From: Streptomyces geranii
Lineage (GTDB): Bacteria > Actinomycetota > Actinomycetes > Streptomycetales > Streptomycetaceae
Length of the DNA: 48,820 nucleotides
Direction of reading: 5' to 3'
Assembly: GCF_002954775.1 (NCBI RefSeq)
Contig: NZ_PJME01000062.1
Location: 1-48,820, forward strand
Position 1 is the stretch's first letter. Each line of letters opens with the position of its first letter. A model generated the notes under the pieces. The model did no database searches. It was not told the origin of the DNA and saw only the letters and a list, made by a program, of their open reading frames with translations. Positions 40,252 to 48,063 of the stretch are shown in pieces. The translations under genes and the position numbers were made by a program.

Positions 40252-41172
40252 ATGCGTATACGTGCCACCGTGGCCGCCGTCTCCGGCGCCCTGGCCCTCT
40301 CCGCCTTCGTCGTGCCGGCCGCGCAGGCCGATGTCCACGCCTCCGGCGCCGACTCCGCCTATCACACGGCCGCCGCGAAGATTCTGGGGAGCGGCAAGTC
40401 CGCGTTCATCACCTCGCCCGTCGCCGCGCCGGCCGAGCTGAACGTCAGCTTCTCCAACTTCAAGGTCGCCAAGTCGATCAACGCCGGAGCCGGCGGCCAC
40501 CTCGTCGTGCCGGTCACCTACACGCTGACCCACGGCGTCGAGGTCGACATCAAGGCCGCCGACTTCGACAGCGGGCCCTACCTGTACCGGGGCACCTTCG
40601 CCGAGCCGGAGAACGTGATCTTCGGCGAGAAGGCCGGCACCTGCACGGCCACCTCGACGACGACCGCCAACTGCAAGGCCAACCTCGACATCTACCCGGG
40701 CGAGGGCGACCTGACCAACACGGACGCCGGGGCCACATGGACGGCCGGCGGTATCGCCATCGCCTTCAACGGGCAGGACCCCGAGAGCGACACCTTCGAC
40801 CCGTCCAAGATCGGCGTAGCCCAGCAGGGCGACCTCGGCACCACCACCGTGCGGCGGCTCGCCAAGTTGACGGTCAATGCCACGCCGGAGCCGGTGAAGA
40901 AGGGCAAGACCATCACCGTCACCGGCAAGCTGACCCGCGCCAACTGGGACGGGCCCAACTACACCGGGTACGCGACCCAGCCGGTCCAGCTGCAGTTCCG
41001 TAAGAACGGCAGCAGCGTCTACACCGTCGTCAAGACCATCAAGACGACCACCAAGGGTGATCTGAAGACCACCGTCAAGGCCAACGTCGACGGGTTCTTC
41101 CGGTATGTCTTCGCCGGGACCAAGACGACCGTCGGGGCCAGTGCCGCCGCCGACTTCATCGACGTCAAGTAG
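40252..41172 (+). CDS. Secreted protein, paralog 3 of 3
   Basis: A 306-residue secreted protein with signal peptide MRIRATVAAVSGALALSAFV and cleavage near PAAQA-D. It has an extra N-terminal segment of about 35 residues (HASGADSAYHTAAAKILGSG) before the shared domain, which includes CTATSTTTANC. The C-terminal Ig-like domain starts TPEPVKKGKTITVTGKLTRA and ends AADFIDVK. It begins 117 bases after paralog 2 and has its own promoter. The ATG follows GGGGAA at the same distance as in paralog 1. Only 19 bases separate it from the converging ATPase gene, with no evident terminator. Confidence 0.85.
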   Translation: MRIRATVAAVSGALALSAFVVPAAQADVHASGADSAYHTAAAKILGSGKSAFITSPVAAPAELNVSFSNFKVAKSINAGAGGHLVVPVTYTLTHGVEVDIKAADFDSGPYLYRGTFAEPENVIFGEKAGTCTATSTTTANCKANLDIYPGEGDLTNTDAGATWTAGGIAIAFNGQDPESDTFDPSKIGVAQQGDLGTTTVRRLAKLTVNATPEPVKKGKTITVTGKLTRANWDGPNYTGYATQPVQLQFRKNGSSVYTVVKTIKTTTKGDLKTTVKANVDGFFRYVFAGTKTTVGASAAADFIDVK

Positions 41173-41191
41173 GGGCACGCGCACAAACGCT

Positions 41192-43615
41192 TCACGCCGG
41201 GGAGCGGCGGTCCACCCATCTCCAAAGGAGTTCCAGGGTGGCCGCCGCCACCGCCGCTATACCCACCGCGATCCACGGCATCGTCGTCCCCACCAGCTTC
41301 AGTGCGAAGAACTCCTGGAGCGGCGGCACGACCAGTACGAGCAGGAAGCCCGCGCCCATCGACGCGACCAGGGCGATCCGCCACCAGGTGTACGGGCGGG
41401 CGATGATCGCCAGTACCCACATCGAGATCAGGAACAGGGTCAGCGTCGCCGCGCTCGTCTCCGCGTCCAACGAGCCTTCCCCTGTGTAGTGGTGACGGGC
41501 TATCAGGTATGTGGTGAACGTTGCCACGCCTGCCAGTACGCCGCCCGGGATCGAGTAGCGCATCACCCGGCGTACGAAGTGGGGTTTCGCGCGTTCCTTG
41601 TTGGGGGCCAGGGCGAGGAAGAAGGCCGGGACGCCGATCGTCAGGGTGGAGAGCAGCGTCAAGTGGCGGGGCAGGAAGGGGTATTCGACCTGCCAGCAGA
41701 CCACCAGGACGGCCAGCAGGACCGAGTAGACCGTCTTCACCAGGAACAGCGTCGCCACTCGCGTGATGTTGCCGATGACCCTGCGGCCCTCCGCGACCAC
41801 CGAAGGCAGCGTCGCGAAGCTGTTGTTGAGCAGGACGATCTGGGCCACCGCCCGGGTCGCCTCCGAGCCCGAACCCATCGCCACGCCGATGTCGGCGTCC
41901 TTCAGGGCCAGTACGTCGTTCACGCCGTCGCCCGTCATCGCCACCGTGTGGCCGCGTGACTGCAACGCGCCGACCATGTCCCGCTTCTGCTGCGGAGTCA
42001 CCCGGCCGAAGACCGTTCCCTCGTCCAGGGCCGCTGCCATCTCGCCCTGAGTGGCGGGGAGTTGGCGGGCGTCCACCGTCGTGCCCGTCAGGCCCAGTTT
42101 GCTTGCCACCGCGCCCACCGACACCGCGTTGTCACCCGAGATGACCTTCGCGTCGACGTCCTGCTCGGCGAAGTAGCGGAGGGTGTCTGCCGCGTCGGGG
42201 CGCAGGCGTTGTTCCAGGACGACCAGGGCGGTGGGGGTGGTGGCGGTGGCGACCTCCGGGTGGTCGAGTTCGTGGGTGGTGCGGGTGAGGAGGAGGACGC
42301 GGAGGCCCGCCTGGTTCAGGCGGTCGGTTTCGGCCAGGGCCGGGTCCTCGGGGGTGAGCAGTACGTCCGGGGCGCCCAGGAGCCACGTACTCGTCTCGCC
42401 GTTGCCCTCGCTGAACGATGCCCCGCTGTACTTCCGCGCCGAGGAAAAGGGCAGGGACTCCGTGCAGCGCCAGTCCTCGTTGTCCGGGTAGGCGTCGATG
42501 ATCGCCTGGAGGGAGGCGTTCGGGCGCGGGTCCGATTCGCCGAGGGCGCCCAGGACACGGCGTACGTACGTCTCGTCACTGCCGCCCAGGGGGCGCAGCT
42601 CGGTCACGTCCATGCCGCCCTCGGTGAGCGTGCCCGTCTTGTCCAGGCAGACCGTGTCGACGCGGGCCAGGCCCTCGATCGCGGGCAACTCCTGTACGAG
42701 GCACTGCTGTCGGCCGAGCCGGATGACGCCGATCGCGAAGGCGACGGAGGTGAGGAGGACCAGGCCCTCGGGGACCATCGGGACGATGCCGCCCACGGTG
42801 CGGGCGATCGAGTCCTTCAAGTCGTTGTCCTTGACGACCAGTTGAGTGATGACCAGGCCGATCGCGGCCGGCACCATCATCCAGGTCACGTACTTGAGGA
42901 TCGTCGAGATACCGGTACGGAGTTCCGAGTGGACGAGGGTGAAGCGGGAGGCCTCTTCGGCGAGTTGGGCCGCGTACGCCTCGCGGCCGACCTTCGTGGC
43001 CGTGAAGGCGCCGCCGCCCGCTACCACGAAGCTGCCCGACATGACCTGGTCGCCGGGTTGTTTGACCACGGGGTCGGCCTCGCCGGTGAGCAGTGACTCG
43101 TCGATCTCCAGGCCGTCGGCCTCCACGCACTCGCCGTCCACGACGATCTTGTCGCCGGGGCCGATCTCGATCAGGTCCCCGAGGACGATCTCGGAGTTGC
43201 TGACCTCGGTGGCGACGCCGTCGCGGCGGACGGTGGGCTTGGCCTCGCCGATCACCGCGAGGGAGTCGAGGGTCTTCTTCGCCCGCCACTCCTGGATGAT
43301 GCCGATGCCGGTGTTGGCGAGGATGACGTAGCCGAACAGGGTGTCCTGGAACGGGGCGACGAACATCATGATCAGCCAGAGGACGCCGATGATCGCGTTG
43401 AACCTGGTGAAGACGTTCGCGCGGACGATCTCGGCGATGCTGCGGCTGCTGCGGACGGGGACGTCGTTGACCTCGCCGCGGGCGACGCGCTCGGCGACTT
43501 CGGTGGCGGTGAGGCCGTGGGCGCGGGGTTCTTCGCTGCCGCGGGGGGCGCTGGGCAGGGGTAGTGGTACGGGGTGCACAGGATCGAGTTCGGCGCCGGC
43601 GTCGATGTGCGTCAT
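41192..43615 (-). CDS. Cation-translocating P-type ATPase (HAD-IC family)
   Basis: An 807-residue membrane pump powered by ATP. Signatures in order: actuator motif LTGEADPV (TGE), membrane motif VPEGLVLLTS in the cation-binding helix, phosphorylation site DKTGTLTEGG (Asp325), nucleotide-binding region, and hinge GDGVNDVLALKDADIGVAMG. About ten membrane helices are visible. The PEGL motif in place of the CPx of heavy-metal pumps or the PEGLP of calcium pumps fits the MgtA/calcium-like subgroup, but the ion cannot be assigned. It is a single gene with no regulator beside it. ATG 43615 begins MTHIDAGAELDP, a Pro-rich soluble N-terminus. Confidence 0.92.
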   Translation of the reverse strand: MTHIDAGAELDPVHPVPLPLPSAPRGSEEPRAHGLTATEVAERVARGEVNDVPVRSSRSIAEIVRANVFTRFNAIIGVLWLIMMFVAPFQDTLFGYVILANTGIGIIQEWRAKKTLDSLAVIGEAKPTVRRDGVATEVSNSEIVLGDLIEIGPGDKIVVDGECVEADGLEIDESLLTGEADPVVKQPGDQVMSGSFVVAGGGAFTATKVGREAYAAQLAEEASRFTLVHSELRTGISTILKYVTWMMVPAAIGLVITQLVVKDNDLKDSIARTVGGIVPMVPEGLVLLTSVAFAIGVIRLGRQQCLVQELPAIEGLARVDTVCLDKTGTLTEGGMDVTELRPLGGSDETYVRRVLGALGESDPRPNASLQAIIDAYPDNEDWRCTESLPFSSARKYSGASFSEGNGETSTWLLGAPDVLLTPEDPALAETDRLNQAGLRVLLLTRTTHELDHPEVATATTPTALVVLEQRLRPDAADTLRYFAEQDVDAKVISGDNAVSVGAVASKLGLTGTTVDARQLPATQGEMAAALDEGTVFGRVTPQQKRDMVGALQSRGHTVAMTGDGVNDVLALKDADIGVAMGSGSEATRAVAQIVLLNNSFATLPSVVAEGRRVIGNITRVATLFLVKTVYSVLLAVLVVCWQVEYPFLPRHLTLLSTLTIGVPAFFLALAPNKERAKPHFVRRVMRYSIPGGVLAGVATFTTYLIARHHYTGEGSLDAETSAATLTLFLISMWVLAIIARPYTWWRIALVASMGAGFLLVLVVPPLQEFFALKLVGTTMPWIAVGIAAVAAATLELLWRWVDRRSPA

Positions 43616-43722
43616 GTGTTCGACGGTACGTGCGGATTTATGGCTTCACCCGCTGAGTGCGGCAAAGATCCGACCTGGGGAGGAGGGGTGGGGTGGGAAA
43701 TGGTGCGGTGGTTGTAGTCGGG

Positions 43723-43765
43723 GGTGCGGGTAGGGGTGGTGCGGGTAGGAGGGGGTGCGGGTAGG
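43723..43765. repeat. Three spaced copies of GGTGCGGGTAGG
   Basis: GGTGCGGGTAGG at 43723-43734, 43738-43749 and 43754-43765, with periods of 15 and 16 bases. They adjoin repeat R2 in the gene-free stretch 43616-43853. Confidence 0.75.
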
Positions 43766-43770
43766 AAGGG

Positions 43771-43874
43771 TTCGCCCCCGCCGCCCTTACCCGTTCCCAT
43801 CCCTGGGGGCTGCCGCCCCCAGACCCCCGCTGTCGCGCTGAACGCGCTCGTCCTCAAACGCCGGACGGGCTGGA
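43771..43874. repeat. Interspersed repeat, copy R2 (full length)
   Basis: A unit of about 104 bases: a C-rich left part (CGCCCCCGCCGCCCTTACCC), hairpin CTGGGGGC-TGCC-GCCCCCAG with stem of 8 bp, then a right part with GTCGCGCTGAACGCGCTCGT and CTCAAACGCCGGACGGGCTGG. Nearly the same sequence occurs at 48685-48791, and rearranged at 18341-18491. Its right end overlaps the 3' end of the DUF2530 gene. Confidence 0.85.
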
Positions 43875-44114
43875 ATGTGCCCGCCTGATCGCCGCGTCCC
43901 GCTTCCTGACGTACCAGATTCCGATCAGGCCCAAGCCCGTCCCCGCCAGGCACGTCCACACCCACCACTCGTGGTTGTGGTCCTCGTACCAGCCGTAGAA
44001 GGGGAGCTGGGCCAGGAAGAGGACGAACCAGAGGATCGTGCCGCCCGTGATGGTGGCGACGACGGGGCCCTCCAGGGGCGCCGGCGCCTCGTGCTTCGGT
44101 GTCCACTTCGCCAT
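43854..44114 (-). CDS. DUF2530 membrane protein
   Basis: An 86-residue protein of the actinobacterial DUF2530 family with two membrane segments: about 20-40 (VATITGGTILWFVLFLAQLP) and about 55-72 (WWVWTCLAGTGLGLIGIWYV). It starts AKWTPKHEAP and has WYEDHNHEWW between the segments. ATG 44114 is preferred over the upstream GTG 44120, since relatives begin at MAKWTPKH. The last seven codons and the TGA stop are supplied by the interspersed repeat R2, giving a C-terminal SSPSGV not expected in relatives. Function unknown. Confidence 0.85.
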   Translation of the reverse strand: MAKWTPKHEAPAPLEGPVVATITGGTILWFVLFLAQLPFYGWYEDHNHEWWVWTCLAGTGLGLIGIWYVRKRDAAIRRAHSSPSGV

Positions 44115-44163
44115 GGGCACAGCTTACGAGGCCCGATTCGTCAATCCGGCCTCATATGTTCAT

Positions 44164-44195
44164 ACTGAAACGACTTGAGATCGGCCTGTTTCAGT
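44164..44195. promoter_or_regulatory. Inverted repeat upstream of the purine permease gene
   Basis: ACTGAAAC (44164-44171) and its exact complement GTTTCAGT (44188-44195), 16 bases apart. CATAC/GTATG flanks both arms imperfectly. It lies in the 171-base gap between the divergent DUF2530 and permease genes and could be an operator or a leader hairpin. Confidence 0.45.
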
Positions 44196-44216
44196 CGTAT
44201 GAAGATCCAAAGGGAC

Positions 44217-44254
44217 CCCAAGAGATCCCAAGAGATCCCAAGAGATCCCAAGAG
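44217..44254 (+). repeat. 10-base tandem repeats in the permease leader
   Basis: AGAGATCCCA is repeated exactly three times (44221-44250), flanked by partial copies CCCA and AGAG. It ends 31 bases before the permease start. The 10-base period is not a multiple of three, which argues against coding use. Confidence 0.85.
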
Positions 44255-44285
44255 TCAAACCTCCCCAACAGAAACACGAGCGCGC

Positions 44286-45698
44286 ATGTCCACCTCGGCC
44301 CCCGCCACGGCCGCCCTCGACCGCTACTTCAAGATCTCGGAGCGGGGCAGCACCCTGTCCCGCGAGGTCCGCGGCGGTTTTGCCACCTTCTTCGCGATGG
44401 CCTACATCATCGTGCTGAACCCGATCATCCTCGGCAGCGCCAAGGACATGTACGGCCATCAGCTGGACAACGGCCAGCTCGTCACCGCCACCGCCGTGAC
44501 CGCCGCCTTCACCACCCTGCTCATGGGCGTCGTCGGCAACGTCCCCATCGCGCTCGCGGCCGGGCTCGGGGTCAACACCGTCGTCGCGCTCCAGCTCGCG
44601 CCCCGTATGTCCTGGCCGGACGCCATGGGCATGGTCGTGCTGGCCGGGTTCATCGTCATGCTGCTTGTCGCCACGGGGCTGCGGGAGCGGGTCATGAGCG
44701 CCGTGCCGCTCGGGCTGCGCAAGGGCATCTCCATCGGTATCGGGCTGTTCATCATGCTCATCGGGCTCGTCGACTCCGGGTTCGTCACCCGGATCCCGGA
44801 CGCCGCCCAGACCACCGTCCCGCTCCAGCTCGGCGGCGACGGGCATCTCAACGGCTGGCCGGTGCTCGTCTTCGTGCTGGGCGCGCTGCTCACCCTCGCG
44901 CTCATTACCCGCAAGGTGCCCGGCGCGATCCTCATCTCCATCGTCGCCATGACTGTGCTCGCCGTCGTCGTCAACGCCGTCGCCTCCGTGTCCTCCTGGG
45001 GGCTCACCACCCCCAAGTGGCCGGGGAATCCTGTGGCCAGCCCGGACTTCGGGCTCATCGGCAAGGTCAGTCTCTTCGGTGGGTTCGACAAGGTCGGCGT
45101 GCTGACCGGCACCCTCTTCGTCTTCACCGTGCTGCTCTCGTGCTTCTTCGACGCGATGGGCACGATCATGGGCGTCGGGGACGAGGCCAAGCTGACCGAC
45201 GCCCGGGGCAATCTGCCCGGCATCAACAAGGTGCTCTTCGTGGACGGCATCGCCGTCGCCGCCGGTGGGGCCAGTTCCTCCTCCGCCACCACCTGCTTCG
45301 TCGAGTCCACCGCCGGGGTCGGCGAGGGCGCCCGGACGGGGTTCGCGAACGTCGTCACGGGCGCGCTCTTCGCCGTCGCGCTGTTCCTCACCCCCGTGGC
45401 GACCATGGTTCCGTCCCAGGCCGCCACCCCGGCCCTGCTCGCCGTCGGCTTCCTGATCCTGGCCGGCTCGGTCAAGGAGATCGACTGGGCCGATCACACG
45501 ATCGCGATCCCGGCCTTCGTGACGATGGTGATGATGCCCTTCACCTACTCGATCACCAACGGCATCGGCATGGGCTTCATCACCTTCGTGGTGCTGCGAC
45601 TGGCGGTCGGGCGGGGGCGTGACGTCCCGGTGGCCATGTACGTCGTCGCCGCCGTCTTCGGGTTCTACTACCTGATGCCGGCGCTGGGGCTGACGTGA
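44286..45698 (+). CDS. NCS2-family purine permease (xanthine/guanine/hypoxanthine type)
   Basis: A 470-residue membrane transporter of the AzgA-like NCS2 group, which imports hypoxanthine, guanine or adenine with protons. About 12-14 membrane segments are visible. Family sequences include FATFFAMAYIIVLNPIIL near the N-terminus, AAGLGVNTVVAL, and SCFFDAMGTIMGVGDEA and ASSSSATTCFVESTAGVGEG around the substrate site. ATG 44286 gives a normal N-terminus. A longer in-frame ATG at 44175 would translate the 10-base repeats and is unlikely. It is a single gene; upstream inverted and tandem repeats suggest regulation in the leader. Confidence 0.92.
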   Translation: MSTSAPATAALDRYFKISERGSTLSREVRGGFATFFAMAYIIVLNPIILGSAKDMYGHQLDNGQLVTATAVTAAFTTLLMGVVGNVPIALAAGLGVNTVVALQLAPRMSWPDAMGMVVLAGFIVMLLVATGLRERVMSAVPLGLRKGISIGIGLFIMLIGLVDSGFVTRIPDAAQTTVPLQLGGDGHLNGWPVLVFVLGALLTLALITRKVPGAILISIVAMTVLAVVVNAVASVSSWGLTTPKWPGNPVASPDFGLIGKVSLFGGFDKVGVLTGTLFVFTVLLSCFFDAMGTIMGVGDEAKLTDARGNLPGINKVLFVDGIAVAAGGASSSSATTCFVESTAGVGEGARTGFANVVTGALFAVALFLTPVATMVPSQAATPALLAVGFLILAGSVKEIDWADHTIAIPAFVTMVMMPFTYSITNGIGMGFITFVVLRLAVGRGRDVPVAMYVVAAVFGFYYLMPALGLT

Positions 45699-45705
45699 TC
45701 ACCGG

Positions 45706-45888
45706 TCACGGCACCCCGTAGAACTTCTCCGTCTCCTCGACCGCGGTCTGGAACCGCTCGTCGAAGTCGTCGCGGATGAGCGTCCCGACCACGTAGTCCT
45801 GGACGCTCATTCCCCTTTTCGCCGCATGGTCCCGGAGCCGGTCGAGCAGCTCCCCGTCTATCCGCAGGCTGAGCACACTGGTCCCCAT
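45706..45888 (-). CDS. Ribbon-helix-helix protein, antitoxin-like
   Basis: A 60-residue protein, GTSVLSLRIDGELLDRLRDH, then AAKRGMSVQDYVVGTLIRDD: a beta strand followed by two helices as in ribbon-helix-helix DNA-binding proteins of the CopG/antitoxin type. The C-terminal DFDERFQTAVEETEKFYGVP could be a partner-binding tail, but no toxin gene lies next to it. ATG 45888 is taken as the start because the fold begins there; GTG 45945 would add a basic stretch of 19 residues and cannot be excluded. It faces the permease gene with only seven bases between. Confidence 0.7.
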   Translation of the reverse strand: MGTSVLSLRIDGELLDRLRDHAAKRGMSVQDYVVGTLIRDDFDERFQTAVEETEKFYGVP

Positions 45889-46009
45889 GGGACGAGGGTC
45901 GCGGGCCGGTGCGGGGCGATGGGGGGCTTTTTGCGTTCGACTCACTCGTATGGGTGACGTGGCGGTTCAGTGGCCCTTCTCACGGGCATTTCGGCGCGTC
46001 GCGGGTGGT

Positions 46010-46039
46010 CTTTAGTCAGAGTAATGAGTTACGCTAAAG
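46010..46039. promoter_or_regulatory. Nested palindromes at a leaderless marR promoter
   Basis: Outer arms CTTTAG (46010-46015) and CTAAAG (46034-46039), and inner GTAA-TGAG-TTAC (46021-46032). TACGCT (46030-46035), a TANNNT-type -10 box, lies seven bases before ATG 46043. The palindromes cover the -10 region, the usual place for MarR auto-repression. Confidence 0.55.
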
Positions 46040-46042
46040 AAC

Positions 46043-46480
46043 ATGCCGGATCTGACCCATGGCGACGACGCTGCCGCCGTGAACTCACTGCGCTCCGCCG
46101 TGATGCGCCTCTCGCGCCGACTCAAGCACCAGCGGGTCGACGAGTCGCTGAGCCCCACCGAGATGTCGGTGCTGGGCACCCTCGCCCGCTGTGGCTCGGC
46201 CACCCCGGGTGAGCTGGCCCGCAAGGAGCATGTGCAGCCGCCCTCGATGACCCGTATCGTCGCGTTGCTTGAGGGCAAGGGGCTGGTCAGTCTGGAGCCG
46301 CATCCCGAGGACCGGCGCCAGAAGGTCGTCACCCAGACCGAGACCGCCGAGGCGATGCTCGAAGAGAGCCGCCGCAAGCGGAACGCCTGGCTGGCCGGTC
46401 TCGTCGAGGACCTCGACGAGGACGAGTGGGCCAAACTGCGCGCCGCCGCCCCCGTGTTGGAGAAGCTCGCGCATCTGTAG
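46043..46480 (+). CDS. MarR-family transcriptional regulator
   Basis: A 145-residue winged-helix regulator. Dimerisation helix at the N-terminus (NSLRSAVMRLSRRLKHQRVD), then LSPTEMSVLGTLARCGSATPGELARKE, recognition helix HVQPPSMTRIVALLEGKGLV and the wing with EDRRQKVV. MarR proteins usually repress a neighbouring transporter and lose DNA binding when a small ligand binds. Here the MFS exporter gene follows 120 bases downstream on the same strand, and palindromes cover the regulator's own promoter. ATG 46043 probably starts a leaderless transcript. Arg pairs of the wing are present. Confidence 0.92.
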   Translation: MPDLTHGDDAAAVNSLRSAVMRLSRRLKHQRVDESLSPTEMSVLGTLARCGSATPGELARKEHVQPPSMTRIVALLEGKGLVSLEPHPEDRRQKVVTQTETAEAMLEESRRKRNAWLAGLVEDLDEDEWAKLRAAAPVLEKLAHL

Positions 46481-46492
46481 CCATAGCCCAGC

Positions 46493-46576
46493 AGCAGCAT
46501 TCAGCAACATCAAGCAGTGCTCAGCAACATCTCAAGCAGTGCTCAGCAGTACCCAGCAGTGCTCGGTACCCAGCAG
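46493..46576 (+). repeat. Degenerate tandem repeats between marR and the MFS gene
   Basis: Units of about 20-22 bases with pattern TCAGCAACATC(TC)AAGCAGTGC, about 2 good copies, followed by shorter degenerate CAGCAGT(A/G)CC-type units. CAGCA occurs about ten times in 84 bases. The stretch ends just before the AAGGAGG of the transporter gene. Confidence 0.7.
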
Positions 46577-46600
46577 GACCTAGCAAGGAGGCGAACCGTT

Positions 46601-48025
46601 TTGAGTTCGGGACCCGGAGCAGATTCCGCCCCCGCACCAGCCGCCCACGACTCCCCGCCCACCCCTGTCCCCGCACCCGAGGGACGCGCCCGTAAGTCCG
46701 AGATGTTCAGCTCGCTCAAGGTCCGGAACTACCGGCTCTTCTTCCTCGGCCAGGTCGTCTCCAACACCGGTACCTGGATGCAGCGCATCGCCCAGGACTG
46801 GCTGGTCCTCAGCCTCACCGGCTCCTCGACCGCCGTCGGGATCACGACAGCGCTCCAGTTCCTGCCGATGCTCCTCTTCGGGCTGTACGGCGGTGTCCTC
46901 GTCGACCGGCTGCCCAAGCGCCCCACGCTGCTCGTCACCCAGACGCTGATGGCCCTCACCGGCCTCGCGCTCGCCGTGCTCACGCTCTCCGGCGACGTCG
47001 AGGTCTGGCACGTGTACCTCGCCGCCTTCGCCGTCGGTCTCGCCACGGTCGTCGACAACCCGGCCCGGCAGTCCTTCGTACCCGACATGGTCGGGCCCGA
47101 GCTGCTCCAGAACGCCGTCAGTCTCAACTCCGCGAACTTCCAGTCCGCCCGCCTCGTCGGACCCGCCGTCGCCGGTCTGATGATCACCGGCGTCGGCACG
47201 GGCTGGGCCTTCCTCGCCAACGGGCTGTCCTTCGTCGCCCCCATCGCCGCCCTGCTGCTCATGCGCACCCGCGAACTGAACGCCGTGGAGCGGGCGCCGC
47301 GTGCCAAGGGGCAGTTGCGCGAGGGGCTGCACTATGTCGCCGGGCGGCCCGAGCTGATCTGGCCGATCGTCCTCATCGGGTTCATCGGCACCTTCGGCTT
47401 CAACTTCCCGGTGTTCCTGTCGGCGTACGCGGACGACGTCTTCCACGCCGGCGCCGGCGCCTACAGCCTCTTCAACACCCTCATGGCGGTCGGCTCGCTG
47501 ACCGGCGCCCTGCTCGCCGCCCGACGCGGTACGGCCAAGCTGCGCATCCTCGTCGCGGCGGCCGTCGCCTTCGGCGCGCTGGAGATCGTGGCCTCCATGG
47601 CACCCTCCCTGTGGCTGTTCGCGCTGCTGATGATCCCGATCGGGATCGCCGGCCTCACGGTCAACGTCACGGCGAACACCTCGGTCCAGATGGCCACCGA
47701 CCCGGCCATGCGCGGGCGGGTCATGGCCCTGTTCATGATGGTCTTCATGGGCGGTTCGCCGCTGGGTGCGCCGATAGTCGGCTGGATCACGGACACGTAC
47801 GGTCCCCGGGTGGGCCTTGCCTTCGGCGGCGTCGTCGCCACGACCGCCGCCCTGACGATCGGCCTGGTCCTGACCCGCGTCGGGGGCCTGAAGGTCTCCG
47901 TCGTCTGGAACTCCGGGCATCCGCGCGTTCTTCTTCTCAAGCAGGGGCAGGGAGAGCAGCAACAGGGGGAGCAGCAGCAGGAGGAGGGTGAAGGGCGGCG
48001 GGAGGCTGTTACCTCCGCCGCCTGA
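46601..48025 (+). CDS. MFS exporter of the enterobactin-exporter-like (EntS) type, TTG start
   Basis: A 474-residue transporter with about 12 membrane segments. It opens with a disordered Pro/Ala-rich segment of about 40 residues, then SLKVRNYRLFFLGQVVSNTGTWMQRIAQDWLVL, the typical first helix of the DUF894/EntS-like MFS group. Conserved loops include GGVLVDRLPKRP and VDNPARQSFVPDMV. A Gln/Glu/Gly-rich tail (QGEQQQGEQQQEEG) follows the last helix. TTG 46601 has a perfect AAGGAGG ending nine bases upstream. It is probably controlled by the MarR protein upstream and may expel a toxic compound; the substrate is unknown. Confidence 0.88.
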   Translation: MSSGPGADSAPAPAAHDSPPTPVPAPEGRARKSEMFSSLKVRNYRLFFLGQVVSNTGTWMQRIAQDWLVLSLTGSSTAVGITTALQFLPMLLFGLYGGVLVDRLPKRPTLLVTQTLMALTGLALAVLTLSGDVEVWHVYLAAFAVGLATVVDNPARQSFVPDMVGPELLQNAVSLNSANFQSARLVGPAVAGLMITGVGTGWAFLANGLSFVAPIAALLLMRTRELNAVERAPRAKGQLREGLHYVAGRPELIWPIVLIGFIGTFGFNFPVFLSAYADDVFHAGAGAYSLFNTLMAVGSLTGALLAARRGTAKLRILVAAAVAFGALEIVASMAPSLWLFALLMIPIGIAGLTVNVTANTSVQMATDPAMRGRVMALFMMVFMGGSPLGAPIVGWITDTYGPRVGLAFGGVVATTAALTIGLVLTRVGGLKVSVVWNSGHPRVLLLKQGQGEQQQGEQQQEEGEGRREAVTSAA

Positions 48026-48063
48026 GCGGGGTGCGTCCGGGCGGGCTCGGTACGGTGAGCGCC

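Noticed and set aside
44175..44285. In-frame N-terminal extension of the purine permease
   Set aside because: It would translate the 10-base tandem repeats into a charged stretch with no counterpart in the family; no ribosome site precedes it.
45706..46480. The ribbon-helix-helix gene as half of a toxin-antitoxin pair with its neighbours
   Set aside because: Neither neighbour (permease, MarR regulator) is a toxin, and no small toxin frame overlaps it.
44217..46576. Tandem repeats at 44217 and 46493 as CRISPR arrays
   Set aside because: Units are 10-22 bases and directly adjacent, with no unique spacers and no cas genes nearby.
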